DNA of 64,000 bases, taken from Agrococcus sp. Marseille-P2731 (lineage in GTDB: Bacteria > Actinomycetota > Actinomycetes > Actinomycetales > Microbacteriaceae). Both the position numbers and the translations under genes were made by a program. Positions 42,845 to 51,009 of the stretch are shown in pieces. Every line of letters begins with the position of its first letter. The first letter of the stretch is position 1. Below the pieces are notes generated by a model. That model was given only the letters and a program-made list of their open reading frames with translations. It did no database searches and was not told where the DNA came from. The stretch lies in assembly GCF_900117395.1 (NCBI RefSeq), contig NZ_FPEG01000002.1, positions 124,001 through 188,000 on the forward strand, read 5' to 3'.

Positions 42845-44878
42845 TCAGCCCTCGAGCCCGCGGCGCTTGAGCAGCGGGGCGATGTCAGCGTCGCGGCCGA
42901 GGAAGTCGCGGAACGCCTCGAGCGGGTCCTTCGAGCCGCCGACGCCCAGCAGCCGCTCGCGGAAGCGATGCCCGGCCTCGCGGATCGACGGCTGCTCCTT
43001 GAACCACTCGACGGTGTCGGCGTCCATGACCTCGGACCAGATGTAGGAGTAGTAGCCGGCCGAGTAGCCGCCGGAGAAGACGTGCTGGAAGTAGCCGGTC
43101 GAGTAGCGCGTCGGCACCGTCTCGCTCAGCAGCCCCACCTGGTCGAGCGCGTTGCGCTCGAAGGCCGCGACATCCGTCACCTCGTCGCCGGCCGTGCGCG
43201 CGTGCCAGGCCTGGTCGAGCAGCGCCGCTGCGAGGTACTCGCTCGTGTCGTGGCCCTGGTTGAACGACTCCGAGGCCTGCAGGCGCTCGATCACGTCGGC
43301 CGGCAGCGGCTCGCCGGTCTCGATGTGCTTGGCGTAGTTGTCGACGATGCCGGGCCACAGCATCCACATCTCGTTCACCTGGCTGGGGAACTCGACGAAG
43401 TCGCGGAAGACGTTCGTGCCGCCGAGCGAGGGGTAGGTGACCTGGGCGAACAGCCCGTGCAGCGCGTGGCCGAACTCGTGGAAGAGCGTGTTCGTCTCGT
43501 CGAAGGTCAGCAGCGTCGGCGTGCCGGCCGGAGGCTTCGGCACGTTGAGGTTGTTCATCACGACCGTCGGGTGGCCGAGCAGCGCGTTCTGCTGGATCAA
43601 GGGGTTCATCCAGGCGCCGCCGCGCTTCGAGTCGCGCGTGTAGAGGTCGAGCAGGTAGAGCCCGACCTTGCTGCCGTCCTCGTCGCGCACCTCGAACACG
43701 CGCACGTCGGGGTGGTAGCCGACGAGGTCGCCGCGCTCCTCGAAGGTCACGCCGTAGACCTGCGTGGCGGCGTGGAAGACGCCGTCCCAGAGCACGCGCT
43801 CGGCCTCGAAGTAGGGGCGCAGCGCCGCGGTGTCGACGTCGTAGCGCGCCGTGCGCTCCTTCTCCGTCCAGAAGTCCCAATCCCACGCGGCGAGCTCGTA
43901 GTCGTGCCCGGCTGCCTCGATCTGCGCCTGCAGCGCGGCGGCCTCGGCCTTCGCGTTGGCGGCTGCGGGCGCGGCGAGCCGGGTGAGCATCGCCATGACG
44001 CGGTCGGGCGAGCCGGCCGTCTCGTCGGCGGTGATCGCGTGCGCGTGGGTGGCGAAGCCGAGCAGCTGCGCGCGCTCTGCTCGGGCAGCGGTGAGCTCGA
44101 GCACCGTGGCGCGGTTGTCGTGCTCGTTGCCACGGGTGCCGCGGGCGAGGGATGCCTCCAGCACGCGCCGGCGCACGTCGCGGTCGGTGAGCGACGCGAG
44201 CCACGGGTGGCCCGAGAACAGAGGCAGGGTGATGAGCCACTTGCCCTCGAGACCGCGGTCGGCGGCGGCAGCGGCGGCCGCCTGGATCTCGCCGTCGGCG
44301 AGGCCGTCGAGCTGCGCGGCATCGTCGATGACGACCGCCAGGTCGTTGGTGTCGGCCTGCAGGTGCTTGTCGAAGCGCGTCGTGAGCGTCGCGATCTGCT
44401 GGTTGAGCTCCTTCAGGCGCTCGCGCGCGGCGTCGTCGAGGCCGGCGCCGGCGACGGTCATCTCGGTGAAGCGGCGCTCGACGAGGTAGCGCTGCTCGTC
44501 GCTCCAGTGCTCCTGCGGCTGCTCGTGCAGCGTGCGGATGCGCGCGTACAGCATCGGGTCGAGCGTGATGGAGTCGGAGTGGGCGGCGAAGCGCGGCGCG
44601 TAGCGCTCCTCGAGCTGCTCGAGGAACGGCGAGGAGTCGGTCGAGGTCATGCTGAAGAAGACGTGCGCGACGCGGGAGAGGATGCCGCCGGAGCGCTCGA
44701 GCGGCTCGATGGTGTTCTCGAACGTGGGCGCCGAGCGAGCGACGACGATGGCGCGCACCTCCTGCGCCTGCTCGGCGAACCCGGCCTCCAGCGCCTCCTC
44801 GTAGTGCTCGTCGCGGATCTCTGCGAACGGGGGCAGCTGGTAGGGGAGCGCGCTCGGCGCGAAGAAGGGATTGGTCAT
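42845..44878 (-). CDS. M3-family zinc peptidase (Dcp-like oligopeptidase)
   Basis: A 677-residue metallopeptidase, the usual length for peptidyl-dipeptidase Dcp and oligopeptidase A. The zinc motif HEFGH is at 467-471 (FHEFGHALHG), with the third ligand Glu in FVEFPSQVNE. It hydrolyses short peptides in the cytoplasm; no signal peptide is present. ATG 44878 lies 7 nt after a minus-strand TAGGGT box; the longer frame would include the promoter. Confidence 0.95.
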   Translation of the reverse strand: MTNPFFAPSALPYQLPPFAEIRDEHYEEALEAGFAEQAQEVRAIVVARSAPTFENTIEPLERSGGILSRVAHVFFSMTSTDSSPFLEQLEERYAPRFAAHSDSITLDPMLYARIRTLHEQPQEHWSDEQRYLVERRFTEMTVAGAGLDDAARERLKELNQQIATLTTRFDKHLQADTNDLAVVIDDAAQLDGLADGEIQAAAAAAADRGLEGKWLITLPLFSGHPWLASLTDRDVRRRVLEASLARGTRGNEHDNRATVLELTAARAERAQLLGFATHAHAITADETAGSPDRVMAMLTRLAAPAAANAKAEAAALQAQIEAAGHDYELAAWDWDFWTEKERTARYDVDTAALRPYFEAERVLWDGVFHAATQVYGVTFEERGDLVGYHPDVRVFEVRDEDGSKVGLYLLDLYTRDSKRGGAWMNPLIQQNALLGHPTVVMNNLNVPKPPAGTPTLLTFDETNTLFHEFGHALHGLFAQVTYPSLGGTNVFRDFVEFPSQVNEMWMLWPGIVDNYAKHIETGEPLPADVIERLQASESFNQGHDTSEYLAAALLDQAWHARTAGDEVTDVAAFERNALDQVGLLSETVPTRYSTGYFQHVFSGGYSAGYYSYIWSEVMDADTVEWFKEQPSIREAGHRFRERLLGVGGSKDPLEAFRDFLGRDADIAPLLKRRGLEG

Positions 44879-44885
44879 GTCGACC

Positions 44886-44924
44886 ACCCTAAGCGGCCGG
44901 CCCCTGCGAGGCCGCTCGTAGACT
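44886..44924. promoter_or_regulatory. divergent leaderless promoters for the M3 peptidase and methyltransferase genes
   Basis: TAGGGT on the minus strand (44891-44886) is 7 nt before the peptidase ATG. TAGACT on the plus strand (44919-44924) is 6 nt before the methyltransferase ATG. Both genes lack a Shine-Dalgarno sequence. Confidence 0.55.
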
Positions 44925-44930
44925 CGCGGC

Positions 44931-45725
44931 ATGCCCGAAGCCGAGTACTCCCACGGCCATCACCCTTCGGTCGTCGGCGCGCACGCCGCGCGCACGGTCG
45001 CCAACTCCGCCGCCTACCTCGTGCCGCAGCTCGTGCCCGGGATGCGCATCCTCGACGTCGGCTGCGGGCCGGGCTCGATCACGATCGACCTGGCGCGCAT
45101 GGTCGGCAGTGGTGGCCTCGTCGTCGGCATCGACGCGAGCGCCGAGGTGATCGAGACGGCACGAGCCGCTGCGGCTGCTGCGGGCGTCGCGAACGTGGAG
45201 TTCCGCGTCGGCGACGCCTACGACCCGACGCCGGGGGAGCGGTGGGATGTCGTGCACGCGCACCAGGTGCTGCAGCACCTCGGCGAGCCCGTCGCCGCGC
45301 TGCGAGCGTGGCGCGCGGTGAGCGAGCTCGTGGCGGCCCGCGAGGTCGTCTACTCGGCGACAACGATCGAGCCGCTGACGCCGCCGCTGGCGCGCTGGCG
45401 CGAGCTCATGGGCCAGCTGCAGTGCGCGAACGGCGGCGACGGCGACGCGGGTGCGAAGCTGAAGCGCTGGGCGCGCGAGGCCGGGTGCGCCTCGATCGAG
45501 ACGGGCGTCGAGACGTGGTGCTTCGAGTCGCCGGAGGGGCGTGGGTTCTGGGGCGGCCAGTGGGTGCAGCGGGCGCTGCACTCGGCCTTCGCCGAGGGCA
45601 CCGAGCGGCACGGGCTGGCGGATGCGCGCCAGCGGCAGGAGATCTCGGATGCGTGGGCCGCCTGGTCGCGCGACGAGGACGGCTGGATGGCCATGCTGCA
45701 CGGCTGGGTGCTCGCGCGCGGCTGA
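44931..45725 (+). CDS. class I SAM-dependent methyltransferase
   Basis: A 264-residue methyltransferase with the SAM-binding motif I LDVGCGPGSITIDLA, acidic strand-2 end VGIDAS, and motif HAHQVLQHL. The N-terminus HGHHPSVVGAHAARTVANSAAYL and C-terminal aromatic-rich part are typical of the UbiE/COQ5-like subgroup. The methyl acceptor is unknown; nothing around it points to a pathway. Confidence 0.85.
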   Translation: MPEAEYSHGHHPSVVGAHAARTVANSAAYLVPQLVPGMRILDVGCGPGSITIDLARMVGSGGLVVGIDASAEVIETARAAAAAAGVANVEFRVGDAYDPTPGERWDVVHAHQVLQHLGEPVAALRAWRAVSELVAAREVVYSATTIEPLTPPLARWRELMGQLQCANGGDGDAGAKLKRWAREAGCASIETGVETWCFESPEGRGFWGGQWVQRALHSAFAEGTERHGLADARQRQEISDAWAAWSRDEDGWMAMLHGWVLARG

Positions 45726-45739
45726 CGCCTGCTCGCCGA

Positions 45740-45840
45740 GCCGCTCCGCACGCGGAGCGCGCTGAGCGTGTCGAAGCGCTGGCTGGGCGGCCTTCGACTC
45801 GCTCTGGCGCCTGCGGCGCCGGAGCGGCTCAGGCGGCGGT
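45740..45840. repeat. imperfect inverted pair of dispersed actinobacterial repeats
   Basis: GCTCCGCACGCGGAGCGCGC then CTGAGCGTGTCGAAG on the left face CCTTCGACTCGCTCTGGCGC and GGAGCGGCTCAGG on the right. The GAGCGTGTCGAAG and CTTCGACTCGCTC ends are roughly complementary. The element fills the gap between two convergent genes and may end transcription of both. Confidence 0.65.
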
Positions 45841-45845
45841 GAGCG

Positions 45846-46076
45846 TCAGTCTTCGCGGGTGACGAGCACGTCGGCGCCGTCGAGGCGGATCGTCGTGCCG
45901 TCGTCGAGCTCGACGACGGGCAGGCCCTCCAGGAAGGTCAGCGTCCAGCGCCAGCTCGAGGTGTCAGCGCCCAGCTCGACGAGCGTGCGCTCCTCGTCGT
46001 CGATCGCCGCCCGCATCTCGACCGGCACCGCCGACGGCGGCTCGCCGCCGACCGCCCAGCGGGTGCCGATCTGCAT
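45846..46076 (-). CDS. small conserved protein downstream of valS
   Basis: A 76-residue protein of unknown function. It looks like a single beta-rich domain: WRWTLTFLEGLPVVELDDGT and TIRLDGADVLV would form strands, and the first third is charged. ATG 46076 overlaps the valS stop by one base, so translation is coupled to valS. The reading frame extends further upstream inside valS but that part is a shadow. Confidence 0.7.
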   Translation of the reverse strand: MQIGTRWAVGGEPPSAVPVEMRAAIDDEERTLVELGADTSSWRWTLTFLEGLPVVELDDGTTIRLDGADVLVTRED

Positions 46077-48694
46077 CAGGACTCCTCGAGCGCGATCTCG
46101 CGCACCGCGAGCTCGTCCGCGTCGACGAGCGTCAGCTCGCGGATGCGCCCGACCGCCCGCAGGTCGCCGGCCGCCGCCTCGAGGTGCTCGCGCAGCGCCG
46201 ACGGCACCGCGATGACCGCGGAGGCGACCGGCGTCTTCTGGCTGGCCTTCGCATCCGTCTTCGCCCTGCGGATGCCGATGAGCGCCTGGCCGACCGATGC
46301 GAGCATCCCCGTCGAGCCGATGCTGATCGCGCCTGTGGCGAGCGCCCCTGCACCCATCGCGTCGCTGCCGTTGCCGAGCTCGTCGGGCGTGGGCCACGCG
46401 GCGACGTGGATCGAGTCCTCGTGCGACCAGGACCAGACCTCCTCGGTCGCGAAGGGGAGGAAGGGCGCGAGCAGGCGCAGCTGCACGTCGATCGCGAGGC
46501 GCAGCGCGCCGATCGCCGAGCCGCGGCCGGGCTCGTCACCGGTGTAGGCGCGCTCCTTCACGAGCTCGAGGTAGTCGTCGCAGAAGGTCCAGAAGAAGCT
46601 CTCCGTGACCTCGAGCGCCTTCGCGTGGTCGTACGCCTCGAACGCTCGGGTGGCGGTGCGCACGACCTGCGCGAGCTCGCCGAGCATCTCGCGGTCGAGG
46701 CGCTCGGTCACCTCGCCCGGCGCGCCCTCCATCGAGAGCACGAACTTCGCGGCGTTCAGCACCTTCATCGCCAGGCGGCGCCCGATCTTGACCATCTTCG
46801 GGTTCTGCGGGTCGAGCGTCGCATCGACGCCGAGCCTCGACGACGCCGCCCAGTAGCGCACGCCGTCGGAGCCGTGGTCCTCGAGCATGCCGAGCGGCGT
46901 GACGACGTTGCCCTTCGACTTCGACATCTTCTTGCGGTCGGGGTCGAGGATCCAGCCCGAGAGCGCCGCGTGCTTCCAGGGCGCACCGCCGTCCTCGAAC
47001 ATCGAGCGCAGCAGCGTCGAGAAGAGCCAGGTACGGATGATGTCCTGGCCCTGCGGGCGCAGGTCGAAGGGCGTGATCTGCTGCCAGAGCGCCGAGTCGG
47101 CGGCCCAGCCGCCCGCGAGCTGCGGGGTGAGCGACGAGGTCGCCCAGGTGTCCATCACGTCGACCTCGCCGACGAAGCCGCCGGGCTGCCCGCGCTGCGC
47201 CTCGTCGAAGCCCTCCGGCACGTCGCTCGTCGGGTCCAGCGGCAGCTGCTCGGGCGTCGGCAGCAGCACACCGCCGGGCACGCGCTCACCCTCCGAGTCG
47301 AGCTGGTACCAGACGGGGATCGGCACGCCGAAGAAGCGCTGGCGCGAGATGAGCCAGTCGCCGTTGAGCCCGTGCACCCAGTTCTCGTAGCGCGTGCGCA
47401 TGTGCTCGGGGTGCCACGCGATCTCGCGGCCGAGCGACACGAGCCGCTCCTGCAGGCCCTCGTCGCGGCCGCCGTTCTTGATGTACCACTGCAGCGTCGA
47501 GACGATCTCGAGCGGCTTGTCGCCCTTCTCGAAGAACTTCACCGGGTGCGTGATCGTGCGCGGCTCGCCGACCATGCGGCCGGCGGCCTGCAGCAGCTCG
47601 ACGATCGTCTTCTTCGCGCTGAAGACCGTCTTGCCGGCCAGCTCTGCGTAGGCGGCCTTCGCCGCATCGCTCTCGAGCGCCTCGGGAGCCTCGGCCACGA
47701 AGCGGCCGTCGAAGCCGATCACCGAGCGGCTGGGCAGCTGCAGCTCGCGCCACCAGATCACGTCGGTGAGGTCGCCGAAGGTGCAGATCATCGCCACGCC
47801 CGTGCCCTTGTCGATCTGGGCGAGCTCGTGCTTGACGAAGGGCACCTCGACGCCGAACACCGGCGTGGTCACGGTGGTGCCGAACAGGTGCTGGTAGCGC
47901 GCGTCGTCCGGATGCGCGACCACGGCCACGCACGAGGCGAGCAGCTCCGGGCGCGTGGTGTCGATCCGCAGCTCGCCGTCCGCGCTCTCGAAGAGCAGCG
48001 TGTGATAGGCGCCCGGCTGCTCGCGGTCCTCGAGCTCGGCCTGGGCCACCGCCGTCCGGAACGTCACGTCCCACAGCGTCGGCGCATCCGCCTGGTACGC
48101 CTCGCCGCGCTCGAGGTTGCGCAGGAAGGCGAGCTGCGAGGTGCGCCGGGCGTCGTCGGAGATCGTGCGGTAGGACTGCTGCCAGTCGACCGAGAGGCCG
48201 AGGGTGCGCCAGAGGTGCTCGAACTTCTCCTCGTCCTCCTCGGTGAGGCGCTCGCAGAGCTCGATGAAGTTGCGGCGCGAGACGGGCAGCTGGTCCGCGG
48301 CCTTCGAGCCCTTGTTGTCGCCGCCCTCCTGCGGAGGCGTGAAGCCCTCGACGTAGGGGAGCGTGGGGTCGACGCGCACGCCGTAGTAGTTCTGCACGCG
48401 GCGCTCCGTCGGGAGGCCGTTGTCATCCCATCCCATGGGGTAGAAGACGCGCTTGCCGCGCATCCGCTGGTAGCGCGCGACGAGGTCGGTGTGCGTGTAG
48501 GAGAACACGTGGCCGACGTGCAGCGAGCCGGAGGCGGTCGGCGGGGGCGTGTCGATCGAGTAGATCGCCTCCCGGTCGAGGGCGGCGCCGTCGGCGTCGG
48601 TGCCGGCGAAGCGATAGGTGCCGGCCTCCTCCCATCGCTGCCCCCACTTCTGCTCGAGTCCTTCGAGGGCGGGGCGTTCGGGCATGGCGCTCAT
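46076..48694 (-). CDS. valS: valyl-tRNA synthetase
   Basis: An 872-residue class Ia synthetase. The HIGH signature is HVGH at 59-62 and KMSKS is at about 589-593 (KMSKSKGN). The editing domain lies about 200-340 and includes DTTRPELL. The C-terminus ends soon after the anticodon-binding domain and I see no long charged coiled-coil arm, unlike bacterial ValRS such as E. coli. ATG 48685 (MPERPAL) is an alternative start 3 codons downstream. In M. tuberculosis valS precedes folC and ndk, which here lie 12 kb away behind ileS. Confidence 0.96.
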   Translation of the reverse strand: MSAMPERPALEGLEQKWGQRWEEAGTYRFAGTDADGAALDREAIYSIDTPPPTASGSLHVGHVFSYTHTDLVARYQRMRGKRVFYPMGWDDNGLPTERRVQNYYGVRVDPTLPYVEGFTPPQEGGDNKGSKAADQLPVSRRNFIELCERLTEEDEEKFEHLWRTLGLSVDWQQSYRTISDDARRTSQLAFLRNLERGEAYQADAPTLWDVTFRTAVAQAELEDREQPGAYHTLLFESADGELRIDTTRPELLASCVAVVAHPDDARYQHLFGTTVTTPVFGVEVPFVKHELAQIDKGTGVAMICTFGDLTDVIWWRELQLPSRSVIGFDGRFVAEAPEALESDAAKAAYAELAGKTVFSAKKTIVELLQAAGRMVGEPRTITHPVKFFEKGDKPLEIVSTLQWYIKNGGRDEGLQERLVSLGREIAWHPEHMRTRYENWVHGLNGDWLISRQRFFGVPIPVWYQLDSEGERVPGGVLLPTPEQLPLDPTSDVPEGFDEAQRGQPGGFVGEVDVMDTWATSSLTPQLAGGWAADSALWQQITPFDLRPQGQDIIRTWLFSTLLRSMFEDGGAPWKHAALSGWILDPDRKKMSKSKGNVVTPLGMLEDHGSDGVRYWAASSRLGVDATLDPQNPKMVKIGRRLAMKVLNAAKFVLSMEGAPGEVTERLDREMLGELAQVVRTATRAFEAYDHAKALEVTESFFWTFCDDYLELVKERAYTGDEPGRGSAIGALRLAIDVQLRLLAPFLPFATEEVWSWSHEDSIHVAAWPTPDELGNGSDAMGAGALATGAISIGSTGMLASVGQALIGIRRAKTDAKASQKTPVASAVIAVPSALREHLEAAAGDLRAVGRIRELTLVDADELAVREIALEES

Positions 48695-48802
48695 GGCGTC
48701 TCGCTTTCGCTGTGCGCGGCATCGTGTCTGCGCCGGTGGTTCCGGCGTGATGCCTGGTTGTTCTCGGGGGAGTCTACTGCGGTGCCGCGGTCGCGGGCGG
48801 GC

Positions 48803-48979
48803 CTAGCGGTCGCGGCGCTGCATGCGCCACTGGAGGAGGGCGGTGAGGCCGAACAGCACGGCGGCGACGGCCATGAGCACGCGCGAAAAGGTGTCCTGCT
48901 GCAGCACGGCCGCGATGCCGAGGCAGACGGCGGCGACGATGGGCAGCCAGAGGGGCATGGGCTTGCGGGTGCGGGCCAT
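48803..48979 (-). CDS. small two-helix membrane protein
   Basis: A 58-residue protein with a basic N-terminus (MARTRKPMP), two hydrophobic segments (LWLPIVAAVCLGIAAVL and LMAVAAVLFGLTALL) and a basic C-terminus. It has no recognisable family. ATG 48979 follows a minus-strand TACCGT box by about 6 nt, which supports it as a real leaderless gene. Confidence 0.6.
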   Translation of the reverse strand: MARTRKPMPLWLPIVAAVCLGIAAVLQQDTFSRVLMAVAAVLFGLTALLQWRMQRRDR

Positions 48980-49007
48980 GCGACCACGGTACCGGGGCGG
49001 GGCGGCT

Positions 49008-49091
49008 GCGCTGGGAGGCTGGGCGGATGCGCTCGAAGGCGGGGCGGGTGCGCTGGCAGGCGCAGCGGATGCGCTCGTAGGCTCGGCGCAT
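49008..49091 (+). repeat. four degenerate 21-nt tandem repeats ending in a start codon
   Basis: Units GCGCT(C/G)NNAGGCNNGGCGNN(T) start at 49008, 49029, 49050 and 49071. The last unit holds a TAGGCT -10 box (49078-49083) and the first two bases of the next gene's ATG (49090). Confidence 0.75.
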
Positions 49092-49890
49092 GGATGTCGA
49101 GAAGACGGCGCCGGGCGGGCGCGCGGCGCTCGCGATGGAGGCAGCGGGGCTCGCGTGGCTCGCCGAGGCGGAGGCCGACGGAGGCACGCGGATCGCGCGG
49201 GCGCGGCTGGAGGGCGAGGTGCTGCGCGTCGTTCGCGTCCAGCCGGCTGCTGCGACGGATGCGCGCGCAGAGGCGCTCGGACGCAGCCTGGCGCTGCTGC
49301 ACGCCAGCGGCGCCGCGTGGCACAGCTGCCCGCCGCCGAGCGCGGCGGCGCCGTTCGAGGTCGGGTCGTCGCGCACGCCGCTCGCGCCTGCGCCGGTGGG
49401 CGACGGGCGGCGCTGGGGCGAGGCGTGGGCGGCGACGGCCGTGCGCCCGATCGTCGAGCGCTGCGCGGCGAGCGGCCGCCTCGACGGCGACGACGCCCGC
49501 ACCGTGCTGCGCGCGGTCGACCGGATGGCGGCAAGCGACTTCGACGCGCCGCAGCCTGCGCTCGTCGCGAGCAGCGCGCACGATGTCGCGCGCATCCACG
49601 GTGACCTGTGGAGCGGCAACGTGCTGTGGAGCGACGTCGACACGGGTGCCGTGCTCATCGACCCGCACGCGCAGGGCGGGCACGCCGAGACCGACCTCGC
49701 GATGCTCGCGCTCTTCGGGCTGCCGCGGCTCGAGCGGGTGCTCGCCGCATACGACGAGCGCTCGCCGCTCGCCGACGGCTGGCGGGAGCGCATCCCGATG
49801 CAGCAGCTGCAGCCGTTGCTCGTGCACACGCTGCTGTTCGGCGGCGGCTACGCGGAGCAGGCGGTGGCGGTCGCTCGCGCCCTCGCCTGA
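49090..49890 (+). CDS. fructosamine kinase-like protein
   Basis: A 266-residue protein of the fructosamine/ketosamine-3-kinase family in the aminoglycoside phosphotransferase fold. The catalytic loop HGDLWSGN begins at H170 and the metal-binding DPHAQGGHAETD follows. These kinases phosphorylate sugars attached to protein amines and so remove glycation. The N-terminus is short and the glycine-rich loop is weak (LAEAEADGGTRIA), as in bacterial members. A TAGGCT box 6 nt before the ATG suggests a leaderless mRNA. Confidence 0.88.
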   Translation: MDVEKTAPGGRAALAMEAAGLAWLAEAEADGGTRIARARLEGEVLRVVRVQPAAATDARAEALGRSLALLHASGAAWHSCPPPSAAAPFEVGSSRTPLAPAPVGDGRRWGEAWAATAVRPIVERCAASGRLDGDDARTVLRAVDRMAASDFDAPQPALVASSAHDVARIHGDLWSGNVLWSDVDTGAVLIDPHAQGGHAETDLAMLALFGLPRLERVLAAYDERSPLADGWRERIPMQQLQPLLVHTLLFGGGYAEQAVAVARALA

Positions 49891-49924
49891 GCGCTTGCGC
49901 CCGGCGCAGGTCGAAACCGCAGGG

Positions 49925-50060
49925 CGTTCACCGCATCGGGAGCGAGCGCGACACCGGTCGACGCCGGGGCGCTGACCGCATCGGGACCGACCGCGACACG
50001 GGTCGACGCCGGGGCGCTGACCGCATCGGGACCGACCGAGACGCGTCCAACCGGAGCGTT
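49925..50060. repeat. three 45-nt tandem repeats
   Basis: ACCGCATCGGGA recurs at 49930, 49975 and 50020, an exact 45-nt period. The first two units are nearly identical across their length; the third decays after about 25 nt. The array fills the gap between two convergent genes. Confidence 0.8.
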
Positions 50061-50085
50061 GGCCCGCCCCCGGCGCCAGCCGACC

Positions 50086-50706
50086 TCAGCACGCGAGCCG
50101 CTCGATGATGCGGCCGCCGCTCGCCTGGTGCTCGACGCCCAGCTGCGCGAGCAGCGAGGCTGCCTCGGCGAGCGCCGCGTCGGCGACCGTGAGCCGCACG
50201 ATGGCGCCGCTCGCCGCGTACTCGACCGTCGGCGCGTGGCCGGCCGAGCGCAGCGCGTGCTCGATGCGCTGCGCGTCGGCGAGCGGCAGCTGCCCGCGCA
50301 GCTCGCTCGCCTCCAGCCGGTCGAGCCTGCCTGCGGCGTCCAGTGCATCCGCGGCGATGCCGCCGTAGGCGCGCACGAGCCCGCCGGTGCCGAGCTTCAC
50401 CCCGCCGAACCACCGCACGACGAGCACCGCGACATCGCTCAGGTCGCGGCCGGCGATGGCCGCGAGCATGGGCGAGCCCGCCGTGCCGGCCGGCTCGCCG
50501 TCGTCGTTCGAGCGGCTCGACTCGCCGAGGCCGCCTGCGACAGCAGCGCTGCAGACGTGCCTGGCATCCGGATGCGCGCGGCGCGTCGCGCGCACGAGCT
50601 CGGCCACGTCGTCGAGCGAGCCGATGCGGTGGGCCGTCGCGAGGAACCGCGAGCGCGAGATCTCGACCTCGGCGCTCGCGGTGCGCGCGATCGTCGGCTT
50701 CCCCAT
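50086..50706 (-). CDS. YigZ/IMPACT family protein
   Basis: A 206-residue protein of the UPF0029/IMPACT family. SRSRFLATAHRI at the N-terminus, DDGEPAGTAGSPML and VVRWFGGVKLGTGGLVRAYGG are the family signature, and a ferredoxin-like C-terminal domain (DUF1949 type) follows. In eukaryotes IMPACT tunes Gcn2; the bacterial role is unclear. I start at ATG 50706 (MGKPTIAR). A (GCGGC)6 tract lies 15 nt upstream. Confidence 0.88.
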   Translation of the reverse strand: MGKPTIARTASAEVEISRSRFLATAHRIGSLDDVAELVRATRRAHPDARHVCSAAVAGGLGESSRSNDDGEPAGTAGSPMLAAIAGRDLSDVAVLVVRWFGGVKLGTGGLVRAYGGIAADALDAAGRLDRLEASELRGQLPLADAQRIEHALRSAGHAPTVEYAASGAIVRLTVADAALAEAASLLAQLGVEHQASGGRIIERLAC

Positions 50707-50720
50707 GCCTGCATCCTCTC

Positions 50721-50750
50721 GCGGCGCGGCGCGGCGCGGCGCGGCGCGGC
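50721..50750. repeat. (GCGGC)6 pentanucleotide microsatellite
   Basis: Six perfect copies of GCGGC occupy exactly 30 bases, 15 nt upstream of the YigZ-family start (minus strand). On the coding strand the tract sits between a possible TTGCCG -35 and a GAGGAT -10-like box. Confidence 0.9.
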
Positions 50751-50764
50751 AACTCGGCGCCACC

Positions 50765-50856
50765 GCACAACGCAAGCCCGCGCCGCGATCTGCGCGGCCC
50801 CGCTGGAGATGATGCGAGAAGCGCTGCTGATCCGATCCTGCGGGCTTGCGTTGTGC
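50765..50856. repeat. 92-nt palindromic element, copy 1
   Basis: Terminal inverted arms GCACAACGCAAGCCCG and CGGGCTTGCGTTGTGC are perfect 16-bp complements around a 60-nt centre. A second copy lies 119 nt further on. With the next copy it fills most of the gene-free stretch 50707-51009. Confidence 0.88.
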
Positions 50857-50883
50857 GCAGTGGGCGTGACGCTCGCAGCCACC

Positions 50884-50975
50884 GCACAACGCAAGCCCGC
50901 GCCGCGATCTGCGCCGTACCTCTGGAGATGATGCGGGAAGCGCTGCTGATCGGGTCCTGCGGGCTTGCGTAGTGC
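50884..50975. repeat. 92-nt palindromic element, copy 2
   Basis: It has the same arms as copy 1 with one change (CGTAGTGC for CGTTGTGC), and a centre that differs mainly in one 10-nt block and a few single bases. Both copies are in the same orientation. No reading frame or transposase is inside, so it looks like a non-autonomous palindromic element. Confidence 0.88.
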
Positions 50976-51009
50976 GCAGCGGCCGGTGGAGCGCCGCGTC
51001 GGGATGCGG

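Noticed and set aside
49925-50060. CRISPR-like array or small coding repeat
   Set aside because: It is a plain 45-nt tandem duplication without spacers, and no convincing start or frame was seen.
50765-50975. Insertion sequence
   Set aside because: There is no transposase frame and the unit is only 92 nt; non-autonomous palindromic repeat is the stronger reading.
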